A DNA stretch of 12,059 nucleotides from Actinomycetes bacterium (GTDB taxonomy: Bacteria > Actinomycetota > Actinomycetes > Actinomycetales > Cellulomonadaceae), in contig JAJYTJ010000114.1 in assembly GCA_021793115.1 (NCBI GenBank), positions 1 to 12,059 on the forward strand. The letters are read 5' to 3'. This document shows positions 6,060 through 12,059 of this stretch, piece after piece (the first letter of the stretch is position 1; the number at the start of each line of letters is the position of its first letter). The position numbers and the translations under genes were made by a program. A model generated the notes under the pieces. The model was not told the DNA's origin and did no database searches. It saw only the letters and a list, made by a program, of their open reading frames with translations.

Positions 6060-6115
6060 CGGCGCGGTCCGCCACCGCCGCGCAGGGACCCGCCGCACGC
6101 GGCCGACCGACGAGG

Positions 6116-6167
6116 CCGTGGTGGCGGCCAGGCCGACGAGCCCCCGTGGTGGTGGCCGGCCGACGAC
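6116..6167. repeat. Imperfect 24-bp direct repeat between the Nudix and carboxylase genes
   Basis: CCGTGGTGGCGGCCAGGCCG at 6116-6135 and CCGTGGTGGTGGCCGGCCG at 6144-6162 are near copies (one substitution, one base missing), and both continue into ACGA. They lie in the 135-bp gap after the carboxylase stop. No terminator with a U-tract is visible here. Confidence 0.5.
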
Positions 6168-6181
6168 GCCGTGCCACCGCG

Positions 6182-7951
6182 TCAGACGATGTCGCAGATG
6201 GCGGTGCCGGCCGCCACGGTCGCCCCGACGTCCGCGGCGAGCGCCGTCACGGTCCCGGCGCGGTGCGCCAGCAGCGGCTGCTCCATCTTCATCGCCTCGA
6301 GGACGACGACCAGGTCGCCCTCCTCCACCACGGCGCCGTCCGCGACGGCGACCTTGACGATGGTGCCCTGCATGGGCGAGGCGAGCGTGGTGCCGTTGCC
6401 CGACGACCGGGCCACCGTGCGACGCGCCCGGCGCTGCGCCGGTGCCAGGGCCCGGCCCCGACCGCCGCGCGCCAGGGCCAGGCTCGCGGGCAGCACCACC
6501 TCGAGCCGCTTGCCGCCCACCTCGACGACGACGCGCTCGAGGTCGTCGTCCGGCGCCTGCGACGGCGCTCCGGCGGACGACGCCAGCCCCGGCAGCCGGT
6601 CGGCGAACTCGGTCTCGATCCAGCGCGTGTGCACCGAGAACGGCCCGTCGCCCGACGGTGCGAACGCCTCCTCGTCGAGCACGGCGCGGTGGAACGGCAC
6701 CACGGTGGGGATGCCGGCGATGTCCAGCTCGGCGAGCGCCCGCCGCGCGCGCTCGATGGCCTGGCGCCGGGTGGCACCCGTGACGACGAGCTTGGCGAGC
6801 ATGGAGTCGAACGCGCCGGAGACGGTGTCGCCCTCGACCACGCCCGTGTCCACGCGCACACCCGGGCCGGAGGGGAAGCGCACCCGCGTCAGCGTGCCCG
6901 GCGCCGGCAGGAACCCGGCCGCCGGGTCCTCGCCGTTGATGCGGAACTCCAGCGAGTGCCCCCGCGTGGCCACCGATGTGTACCCGAGCGGCTCGCCCGT
7001 GGCGATCCGCAGCTGCTCGCGCACCAGGTCGATCCCCGAGACCTCCTCGGTCACCGGGTGCTCCACCTGCAGCCGCGTGTTGACCTCGAGGAACGAGATG
7101 GTGCCGTCCGCCGCGACGAGGAACTCGCACGTGCCGGCGCCGACGTAGCCGGCCTCGCGGAGGATGGCCCGCGACGACTCGACCAGCTGCCGCACCTGCG
7201 CGTCGGACAGGAACGGCGCCGGCGCCTCCTCGACGAGCTTCTGGTGGCGCCGCTGCAGCGAGCAGTCGCGCGTCGAGACGACGACGACCGTGCCGTACGC
7301 GTCCGCCAGGCACTGCGTCTCCACGTGCCGGGGCCGGTCGAGGTAGCGCTCGACGAAGCACTCGCCCCGCCCGAACGCGGCCGTCGCCTCGCGCACCGCC
7401 GACTCGTACGCCTCGTCGATCTCGTCGAGCGAGCGCGCGACCTTCAGCCCGCGGCCGCCGCCGCCGAACGCGGCCTTGATCGCCACGGGCAGGCCGTGCG
7501 CCGCGACGAACTCGTGCACCTGCGCGCGCGTGACGGGCTCGTCCGTGCCGGCGACGAGCGGTGCGCCCGCCCGCCGGGCGATGGCCCGCGCCGACACCTT
7601 GTCGCCGAGCGCGGCGATGGCGGCCGGCGGCGGGCCGATCCACGCGAGGCCCGCGTCGAGCACCGCCTGGGCGAACTCGGCGTTCTCGGAGAGGAATCCG
7701 TACCCGGGGTGCACGGCGTCCGCGCCGGAGCGACGAGCGACGTCCAACAACTTCTGGATCGAGAGGTAGGTGTCGGCCGCGCGGGCGCCCTCGAGCGCGT
7801 AGGCCTCGTCGGCCAACGTGACGTGCAGGGCCGCGCGGTCCTGGTCGGCGTACACCGCGACGGCCCCGACCCCGGCGTCCTTGCAGGCCCGGACCACGCG
7901 GACGGCGATCTCGCCTCGGTTGGCGATGAGGACCTTGGTGATGGCGGGCAC
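6182..7951 (-). CDS. accA3: Acyl-CoA carboxylase alpha chain: biotin carboxylase + biotin carrier protein
   Basis: Biotin-dependent cytosolic enzyme chain of 589 residues. It carboxylates biotin with ATP and bicarbonate for transfer by a separate beta chain to acetyl- or propionyl-CoA, feeding fatty acid synthesis. Domain order: biotin carboxylase N-domain from [11 protein letters not shown] (6-16) with [14 protein letters not shown] (81-94); ATP-grasp with [13 protein letters not shown] (159-171), FVERYL (199-204) and [16 protein letters not shown] (287-302); C-domain to about 450; a linker; then the biotinyl domain with EAMKM (552-556), biotin on Lys555, 34 residues before the end. This is the fused alpha architecture of actinobacteria. 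GTG at 7951 is used; TACGGT lies 5 nt upstream. It follows maf by 84 bp on the same strand. The symbol follows the mycobacterial homologue, which is also near maf; acetyl versus propionyl preference depends on the beta chain, absent here. Confidence 0.95.
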   Translation of the reverse strand: MPAITKVLIANRGEIAVRVVRACKDAGVGAVAVYADQDRAALHVTLADEAYALEGARAADTYLSIQKLLDVARRSGADAVHPGYGFLSENAEFAQAVLDAGLAWIGPPPAAIAALGDKVSARAIARRAGAPLVAGTDEPVTRAQVHEFVAAHGLPVAIKAAFGGGGRGLKVARSLDEIDEAYESAVREATAAFGRGECFVERYLDRPRHVETQCLADAYGTVVVVSTRDCSLQRRHQKLVEEAPAPFLSDAQVRQLVESSRAILREAGYVGAGTCEFLVAADGTISFLEVNTRLQVEHPVTEEVSGIDLVREQLRIATGEPLGYTSVATRGHSLEFRINGEDPAAGFLPAPGTLTRVRFPSGPGVRVDTGVVEGDTVSGAFDSMLAKLVVTGATRRQAIERARRALAELDIAGIPTVVPFHRAVLDEEAFAPSGDGPFSVHTRWIETEFADRLPGLASSAGAPSQAPDDDLERVVVEVGGKRLEVVLPASLALARGGRGRALAPAQRRARRTVARSSGNGTTLASPMQGTIVKVAVADGAVVEEGDLVVVLEAMKMEQPLLAHRAGTVTALAADVGATVAAGTAICDIV

Positions 7952-7956
7952 GGTCC

Positions 7957-7962
7957 ACCGTA
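7957..7962 (-). promoter_or_regulatory. Candidate -10 element of the carboxylase alpha gene
   Basis: The minus strand reads TACGGT, then GGACC (5 nt), then the GTG. The spacing is slightly short for a leaderless start, and GGTGGA could also be read as a weak ribosome site. Confidence 0.35.
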
Positions 7963-8035
7963 ACGCGACGCCCGCGTGCCGCGGTTGGCGACCGTGCCCA
8001 CCCGCGGACCCGGCGCTTTGTGGGGTTCCGACGAC

Positions 8036-8680
8036 CTAGCGGGCCCAGAGGTCGACGACGCCGATGCCGACGAGCGCCAGCAGCCGGCGCAGCAGCGGCA
8101 GCGACAGGCCGACGACGCTGTGGTGGTCGCCCTCGATCCGTTCGACGAACGGGCCGCCCAGCCCGTCGATGGTGAACGCTCCGGCCACCCGCAGCGGTTC
8201 CTCGGTGGCCACGTAGGCGTCGATCTCGGCGTCGGACAGGTCGGCGAACCAGACCGTGGTGGACGCGGTCTCGCCGAGCGCGAGCCCCGTGCCGTCGTCG
8301 GGCCGGGCGTCGACGAGCCAGTGGCCGGTGTGCAGCACGCCACTGGTGCCGCGCATGGCGCGCCACCGGGCGCGGGCCTGCGCCGCGTCGGCGGGCTTGC
8401 CGAGCACCTCGCCGCCGAGCTCGAGCATGGAGTCGCACCCCAGCACCACGACGTCGCGCGCCCCGGTGTGCGCCGCGAGCTTGCCCGCGACGTCCTCCGC
8501 CTTGGCGCGCGCGAGCACGAGGACGGCCTCGGCGGGCGTCAGGGGGCCGGCGGCGGCCACGGCGTCGGTGAGCACGTCATGCTCGTCGACGCCCGAGACG
8601 GCGACGACGGGTTCGATGCCCGCCGCGCGGAGCGTGGCCCGTCGTGCGGGCGAGGCGGAGGCGAGCAGGAGCCGGGTCAC
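8036..8680 (-). CDS. maf: Maf-family nucleotide pyrophosphatase
   Basis: Maf proteins hydrolyse non-canonical or pyrimidine nucleoside triphosphates to monophosphate and pyrophosphate, preventing misincorporation. The 214-residue product carries the N-terminal phosphate loop LLLASASPARR (4-14), the conserved VVLGCDSMLELGGEVLGKP block near the middle and a TGHW segment. The frame extends 18 bp further upstream to a TTG, but the GTG at 8680 is preferred: it places SASPAR at the usual distance from the N-terminus and has TAGGGT exactly 7 nt before it. It lies upstream of the carboxylase alpha gene on the same strand, as maf and accA3 are near neighbours in mycobacteria, and is divergent from the VKOR gene. 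Confidence 0.93.
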   Translation of the reverse strand: MTRLLLASASPARRATLRAAGIEPVVAVSGVDEHDVLTDAVAAAGPLTPAEAVLVLARAKAEDVAGKLAAHTGARDVVVLGCDSMLELGGEVLGKPADAAQARARWRAMRGTSGVLHTGHWLVDARPDDGTGLALGETASTTVWFADLSDAEIDAYVATEEPLRVAGAFTIDGLGGPFVERIEGDHHSVVGLSLPLLRRLLALVGIGVVDLWAR

Positions 8681-8687
8681 GCCAGGC

Positions 8688-8693
8688 ACCCTA
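8688..8693 (-). promoter_or_regulatory. Candidate -10 element of maf (leaderless)
   Basis: The minus strand reads TAGGGT, then GCCTGGC (7 nt), then the GTG. This spacing is the main argument for the GTG over the upstream TTG at 8698, which would lie inside the promoter. Confidence 0.5.
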
Positions 8694-8706
8694 CGCAACG
8701 TCCCGG

Positions 8707-8720
8707 GTGCCCACAGGCAC
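8707..8720. other. Inverted repeat GTGCC-CACA-GGCAC between maf and the VKOR gene
   Basis: Perfect 5-bp arms around a 4-bp centre in the 83-bp divergent gap, close to the -35 zone expected for maf and upstream of a possible CACAAT -10 (8728-8733) for the VKOR gene. It could be a shared operator or chance. Confidence 0.25.
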
Positions 8721-8763
8721 GGGGGGGCACAATGATCTGCCGGTCGACGCGGGAGGATGCGCC

Positions 8764-9450
8764 ATGAGTGAGGCGACCAAGGAGGGCAACGCCGTGGGCG
8801 ACGAGCCCGAGCTGCTCGACGAGTCCGACGACCTCGACGAGCTCGAGGACCTCGACCCGTTGCGGCCCGCGTCGCGTCGATGGCACCGCCGCACGACGAT
8901 CGAGATGATCGTCAGCGGCACGCTCGGCCTGGTGGCCTCCTTCGTCCTGTCGATCGAGGCGTGGCAGCTCGCCGGCAACAGCGCGGCCGTGTTCAGCTGC
9001 GACGTCAGCAAGGTCCTCAGCTGTGGCGCGGTCGCCCGCACCTGGCAGGCGCACCTGCTCGGCTTCCCCAATGCCTTCCTCGGCATCTTCTTCGAGACGA
9101 TCGTGCTGGTGCTGTCGGTCTCGATGCTCTCGGGCGTGCGGTTCCCGCGGTGGATCATGCTCGGCGCGAACGGCCTGTACTCGATCGGCCTGTTCTTCGC
9201 GCTGTGGCTGTTCACGCAGTCGTACTTCGTCATCCACGCGCTGTGCCCGTGGTGCCTGCTCATCACGTTCACCACGACGCTGGTGTGGGCCGGGCTGACG
9301 CGCATCAACGTGCGGGACGGGCACCTGCCGGCGCCCCTGGCGGTCCGGCGGTTCGTCGCCGGCGGCAACGACTGGTTCGTCACCGGCGCGTTCTGCCTGC
9401 TGCTCGTCGTCATGATCGTGCTGCGCTACGGGGCGGCGCTGCTGGCCTGA
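8764..9450 (+). CDS. VKOR-family membrane thiol-disulfide oxidoreductase
   Basis: Vitamin K epoxide reductase homologues in actinobacteria pass electrons from a periplasmic/exported DsbA-like protein to quinone, replacing DsbB in disulfide formation. The 228-residue product has both cysteine pairs: the loop pair Cys79 and Cys87 (FSCDVSKVLSCG) and the quinone-proximal CPWC motif (Cys161, Cys164). There are about five hydrophobic helices (48-67, 102-122, 131-151, 156-176, 206-222), and a strongly acidic cytosolic N-terminus (13-32) precedes helix 1. No thioredoxin domain is fused, so the partner must be encoded elsewhere. The frame is open upstream, but GGAGGA 6 nt before the ATG at 8764 and the start of the acidic region support this start. 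Confidence 0.93.
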   Translation: MSEATKEGNAVGDEPELLDESDDLDELEDLDPLRPASRRWHRRTTIEMIVSGTLGLVASFVLSIEAWQLAGNSAAVFSCDVSKVLSCGAVARTWQAHLLGFPNAFLGIFFETIVLVLSVSMLSGVRFPRWIMLGANGLYSIGLFFALWLFTQSYFVIHALCPWCLLITFTTTLVWAGLTRINVRDGHLPAPLAVRRFVAGGNDWFVTGAFCLLLVVMIVLRYGAALLA

Positions 9451-9455
9451 CGCGA

Positions 9456-9495
9456 CCGCGGGCCGTACGACGAACGGTCGTCGCACGGCCCGCGG
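9456..9495. terminator. Bidirectional hairpin between the convergent VKOR and DUF885 genes
   Basis: CCGCGGGCCGT (9456-9466) is exactly complementary to ACGGCCCGCGG (9485-9495), an 11-bp GC-rich stem. The inner arms ACGAC (9467-9471) and GTCGT (9477-9481) add 5 bp around a GAACG loop, with CGC unpaired. It starts 5 bp after the VKOR stop. No U-tract, as is common in high-GC actinobacteria. Confidence 0.7.
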
Positions 9496-9531
9496 CCCCG
9501 GCCGTGAGGCACGGCCCGCGGCCCTGGCCGT
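9485..9531. repeat. 21-bp direct repeat duplicating the terminator arm
   Basis: 9485-9505 and 9511-9531 match at 20 of 21 positions, offset by 26 bp. Both copies begin ACGGCCCGCGGCC, so the upstream arm at 9456-9466 can pair with either, giving two alternative hairpins. The second copy ends on the first base of the DUF885 stop codon. Confidence 0.7.
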
Positions 9532-11186
9532 CAGACGACGGTGGCCAGCACCTCGAGCGGCAGCGAGCCGAGGTTGAGCGCCCGCGAGTGGAACGCCGCC
9601 AGGTCGAAGGCCTCGCCCCTGGCCTGCGCGGCGTCCCGCGCGGCGTCGCGGATCTGCTGCCACAGGCGCTGCCCGACGAGGTACGAGGGAGCCTGTCCGG
9701 CCCACCCGAGGTAGCGCAGCCACTCGAAGCGGTTGAAGCCCTCGGCCATGTGGACGTTGCGCTGCATGAGCGCCCACGCCTTGTCGGCGTCCCACGTGCC
9801 GCCGCCGTACTCCTGCGGCGCGGGCAGCCCCAGGTGGACGCCGATGTCGAAGACCACGCGCGTGGCCCGCAGGCGCTGGCCGTCGAGCATGCCCAGCCGG
9901 TCGCCGTCGTCGTCGAGGAAGCCCAGGTCGGCCATGAGGCGCTCGGCGTACAGCGCCCAGCCCTCGCCGTGGCCGGAGGTCCACATGGCCAGTCGGCGGA
10001 AGTCGTTGAGCTCGTCGCGGTTGACCACGGCCGTGCCGACCTGCAGGTGGTGGCCGGGGACGCCCTCGTGGTAGACGGTGGTCCGCTCACGCCACGTGTC
10101 GAACTCCTCGACCTCGGGCGGCACGGACCACCACATGCGGCCGGGCCGCGACAGGTCGTCGGACGGGCCGGTGTAGTAGATGCCGCCGGTCTGCGTGGGG
10201 GCGATGCGGCACTCGAGCCGGTGCAGCGGCTCGGCGATGGTGAAGTGCGTCCCGTCGAGCGCGGCGATGGCGGCGTCCGCGGTCGACTGCATCCACTGCT
10301 GCAGCGCCTGCGTGCCGTGCAGCTTGCGCGCCGGGTCGGCGTCGAGCCGGGCGATCGCCTCCTCGACCGTGGCGCCCGGGCCCGCGATCCGCCGGGCGAT
10401 CGCGGTCTGCTCGGCCGTGATGGCGGCCAGCTGCTCCAGGCCCCACGCGTACGTCTCGTCGAGGTCGACCGTGGCGCCGATGAAGTACCGCGACCAGAGG
10501 GCGTACCGGTCGCGCCCGAAGGCGTCCCGCTGCGGCGCGCGCGGCGCCAGCTCGCGCAGCGTGTCGGCCAGCCGGCCGTACGCGGCGGCGGCGCCCGCCG
10601 CGGCCGCGTCGAGCTCGCCGCGCAGCGCCTGCGGGCCACCCGCGACGAACGTGGGGAAGAAGGACGTCCCGGGGTCGGCCAGCTCCGTGGCCTGCTTGAT
10701 GCCTTCCTCCACCTGCCGCAGCGCGGGCACGTGCCCGGCGTCCGCGGCCGCGCGCAGCGACTCGGCGTACCCGGCGGCCGCGGCCGGCAGCGCGCGCAGG
10801 CGGGCCGCGATCGTCGCCCAGTCCTCGTCGCCGTCGGTGGCCATGAGGTCGAAGATGTCGCGCATGCCCTGCAGTGGCGACGCCAGGTTGTTGAGCGGGG
10901 CGAGGGTCTCGCCGGCGTCGTCGAGCGCGAGCTGCGAGCGCAGCGTGTAGACCATCGCGTCGATGGTCACGCGGTCGGTCTCGTCGGCCGGGGCGCTGGC
11001 CTCCAGCGCGTGCAGCGCGTCCCGCGCCAGCGCGGTGCGCGCCGCCTGCCCGGCGGGGGACAGGTCGGTCATCTCGTGGTCGTGGCCCTTGACGCCGATC
11101 TCGGTGGCGGCGATGGGGTCCAGCACCACGTACTGGGCGAGCAGGTCGTCGGCGAGCCTGTCGACGGCAGTGGGGGTACGGGTCAT
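9531..11186 (-). CDS. DUF885-family metallopeptidase-like protein
   Basis: A 551-residue protein of the DUF885 family, predicted zinc peptidases of largely unknown substrate. Alpha-helical throughout, with the family core HEGVPGHHLQ at 373-382 (zinc-type HExxxGHH-like motif with Glu374), followed by SGHGEGWALYAERLM at 404-418, whose Glu408 is a likely further ligand. A TQTGGIYYTGPSDD segment (331-344) and the SYLVGQ motif (501-506) also match the family. No signal peptide is seen, so it is probably cytosolic. The length is normal for the family. ATG at 11186 is preceded at 7 nt by TAGGGT, so it likely has its own promoter although accE ends only 42 bp upstream. A role in peptide degradation is the best guess. 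Confidence 0.92.
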   Translation of the reverse strand: MTRTPTAVDRLADDLLAQYVVLDPIAATEIGVKGHDHEMTDLSPAGQAARTALARDALHALEASAPADETDRVTIDAMVYTLRSQLALDDAGETLAPLNNLASPLQGMRDIFDLMATDGDEDWATIAARLRALPAAAAGYAESLRAAADAGHVPALRQVEEGIKQATELADPGTSFFPTFVAGGPQALRGELDAAAAGAAAAYGRLADTLRELAPRAPQRDAFGRDRYALWSRYFIGATVDLDETYAWGLEQLAAITAEQTAIARRIAGPGATVEEAIARLDADPARKLHGTQALQQWMQSTADAAIAALDGTHFTIAEPLHRLECRIAPTQTGGIYYTGPSDDLSRPGRMWWSVPPEVEEFDTWRERTTVYHEGVPGHHLQVGTAVVNRDELNDFRRLAMWTSGHGEGWALYAERLMADLGFLDDDGDRLGMLDGQRLRATRVVFDIGVHLGLPAPQEYGGGTWDADKAWALMQRNVHMAEGFNRFEWLRYLGWAGQAPSYLVGQRLWQQIRDAARDAAQARGEAFDLAAFHSRALNLGSLPLEVLATVV

Positions 11187-11193
11187 GCCCTCG

Positions 11194-11199
11194 ACCCTA
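11194..11199 (-). promoter_or_regulatory. Candidate -10 element of the DUF885 gene (leaderless)
   Basis: The minus strand reads TAGGGT, then CGAGGGC (7 nt), then the ATG. The GAGGG in the spacer lies 1 nt from the start, too close to act as a standard ribosome site. Confidence 0.45.
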
Positions 11200-11228
11200 G
11201 CGGCGGGCGCCGACGCGCTCCCGAAGGA

Positions 11229-11465
11229 TCAGGGGTGCAGGCTCCAGCGCCAGGCGTCGGGCCCCGGGACCGGGCCGGGGCGCGTGGGGAGCGAGCGGCG
11301 GGGGCTCGACCACTCGGCCACCACGGCCGGCTCCTCGTCGTGCCCCGCCGAGGCGACCAGGCCCGCGACGAGCGCCGCGAGCTCCACCTCGTCGGGCGCG
11401 CCCCGCACCACGTGCACGTGCGCCGGTGCCGCCGGCGGCTCCTCGTGCGGGTCCGGCACGCTCAC
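11229..11465 (-). CDS. accE: Acyl-CoA carboxylase epsilon subunit
   Basis: A small (78-residue) accessory subunit that in actinobacteria binds the alpha/beta carboxylase complex and raises its activity. The signature is the N-terminal strand and helix HVHVVRGAPDEVELAALVAG (16-35), a variable Glu/Ala-rich middle with EWSSPRR (51-57), and a C-terminal GPDAWRWSLHP. The GTG at 11463-11465 overlaps the TGA of the upstream gene (GTGA), a classic translational-coupling junction; the longer open frame upstream is the neighbour's acidic tail read in another frame. No beta-chain gene is adjacent, unlike the common accD-accE arrangement; the alpha chain lies about 3.3 kb downstream on the same strand. 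Confidence 0.85.
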   Translation of the reverse strand: MSVPDPHEEPPAAPAHVHVVRGAPDEVELAALVAGLVASAGHDEEPAVVAEWSSPRRSLPTRPGPVPGPDAWRWSLHP

Positions 11466-12013
11466 GCCCGACCGTCCCCCTCGTCCTCGTCCTCGTCGTC
11501 CTCGTCGTCCTCGCCGAAGTGCACCGGCGCGCCGCGCGCGGCACCCCACTCGACGACGTCGAAGCCGGCCTCCTGCAGCGTGCGGGCCAGGTCCGCGCCG
11601 CCCGTGTCGAGCATGTCGAGCACCGAGTCGAGCGTGAGGTCGCTCGCCGCCTGCGGCGGGCCGACGACGAAACCCAGGTGGAACGTGTCGACCTCGACGC
11701 CGTCGACCGGGCCCTCGGGCTCCTCGTCGTCCCAGCTCATCCCGGTGAGGTCGGCGTGCAGGCCGAGCGTCTCGTGCATCAGGTCGTACAGCGTCGCGTT
11801 GAGCGTGCCGACGCTCGCCTCCAGCGCCAGGATCCGGGGGTCCTCGTCGGCCTCCTGCGCCCCGAACTCGGCGCGCACGCCCACCGCGGTGTCGACGTAG
11901 CGGTGCAGCGCCGCCGCCAGGTCGTCGACCACGCGGTGCAGGGCTCCCGCGTCGACCCCCTGGATGGGCTCGGCGCCGTGGGCGCCCTCGTCGTGCTCGT
12001 GGTCGTGGCTCAT
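11462..12013 (-). CDS. Unrecognised protein with His-rich N-terminus and acidic C-terminal tail
   Basis: A 183-residue soluble protein whose family I cannot name. The N-terminus HDHEHDEGAH (3-12) has four His among acidic residues and could bind a metal. Residues about 20-90 look helical and may form a small bundle (ALHRVVDDLAAALHRYVDT, then LEASVGTLNATLYDLMHETL). Residues 105-160 form a mixed domain ending in EWGAARGAPVHFG. The last 16 residues are almost all Asp/Glu (EDDEDDEDEDEG). ATG at 12013 has a strong GGGAGGT site 5 nt upstream. It overlaps accE by 4 nt, so the two are made from one transcript. A link to acyl-CoA carboxylase is suggested by context only. Confidence 0.85.
   Translation of the reverse strand: MSHDHEHDEGAHGAEPIQGVDAGALHRVVDDLAAALHRYVDTAVGVRAEFGAQEADEDPRILALEASVGTLNATLYDLMHETLGLHADLTGMSWDDEEPEGPVDGVEVDTFHLGFVVGPPQAASDLTLDSVLDMLDTGGADLARTLQEAGFDVVEWGAARGAPVHFGEDDEDDEDEDEGDGRA
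11480..11515. repeat. GTC/CTC trinucleotide repeat coding for the acidic tail
   Basis: An uninterrupted run of TCGTCC/TCGTCG triplet units encodes the Asp/Glu tail of the upstream protein. It is the kind of tract where length changes in steps of three would be tolerated; a non-triplet slip would run past the coupled stop/start with accE. Confidence 0.6.
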
Positions 12014-12059
12014 CGCGGACCTCCCGCGGACGTGCGGGCGCGGACGGTGGCGTGGGGAG

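Noticed and set aside
5300..7963. An 887-codon open frame on the plus strand
   Set aside because: It lies antisense to the Nudix and carboxylase alpha genes and shows only low-complexity Arg/Gly/Val composition.
8681..8698. TTG at 8698 as the maf start
   Set aside because: It would place six extra residues before the conserved N-terminus and lies within the likely -10 region; the GTG at 8680 has the proper leaderless spacing.
11466..11549. Longer accE start near 11549
   Set aside because: The added residues are the neighbour's acidic-tail triplet repeat read in another frame; the GTGA overlap gives a natural start.
8880..11900. A 1006-codon open frame on the plus strand
   Set aside because: It runs antisense across the DUF885 and accE genes, which have clear family motifs on the other strand. 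Its product is Arg/Gly/Ala/His-rich with no recognisable domain, the usual shadow in very GC-rich DNA.

Overview
The window is very GC-rich and looks like chromosomal DNA of an actinobacterium, most plausibly a cellulomonad or close micrococcalean relative. The evidence is an actinobacterial acyl-CoA carboxylase (fused biotin carboxylase/biotin carrier alpha chain plus a small epsilon subunit), a DtxR/IdeR-type iron box, a gamma-butyrolactone-receptor-like TetR protein, GTG starts, and many genes with a TANNNT hexamer placed for leaderless transcription. The genus is an inference.

Layout. 1-1423 (-) is a phospho-sugar mutase whose 3' end lies outside the window. 1691-2377 (+) is a TetR/ScbR-like regulator, tail to tail with purine nucleoside phosphorylase (2387-3226, -). 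3265-5218 (-) is a decaying ferrous iron uptake operon: efeU is intact behind an iron box, efeO has an in-frame amber codon and a lost C-terminus, and a short internal piece of efeB is fused to the efeO remnant. 5280-5551 has no gene of its own but holds an array of about seven 20-22 bp units plus inverted copies and hairpins. 5552-8680 (-) holds a Nudix hydrolase, the acyl-CoA carboxylase alpha chain and Maf. A VKOR-family membrane oxidoreductase (8764-9450, +) diverges from maf and meets a DUF885 peptidase (9531-11186, -) across a strong hairpin. 11229-12013 (-) is a translationally coupled pair: an unrecognised His-rich/acidic protein followed by the carboxylase epsilon subunit.

How the genes relate. 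Most encode housekeeping functions: sugar-phosphate and purine metabolism, nucleotide sanitation (Nudix, Maf), fatty acid precursor supply (alpha and epsilon chains; the beta chain is not here) and disulfide formation (VKOR). As I recall it, the grouping of pmmB, deoD/punA, maf, accA3 and accE resembles the Mycobacterium tuberculosis Rv3280-Rv3308 region. The points most worth a second look are the eroded efeUOB operon with its permease and iron control apparently kept, the 20-bp repeat array that supplies the Nudix stop codon, the receptor-type TetR regulator, and the consistent leaderless promoter layout. I saw no tRNA, rRNA, CRISPR, transposase or prophage gene.
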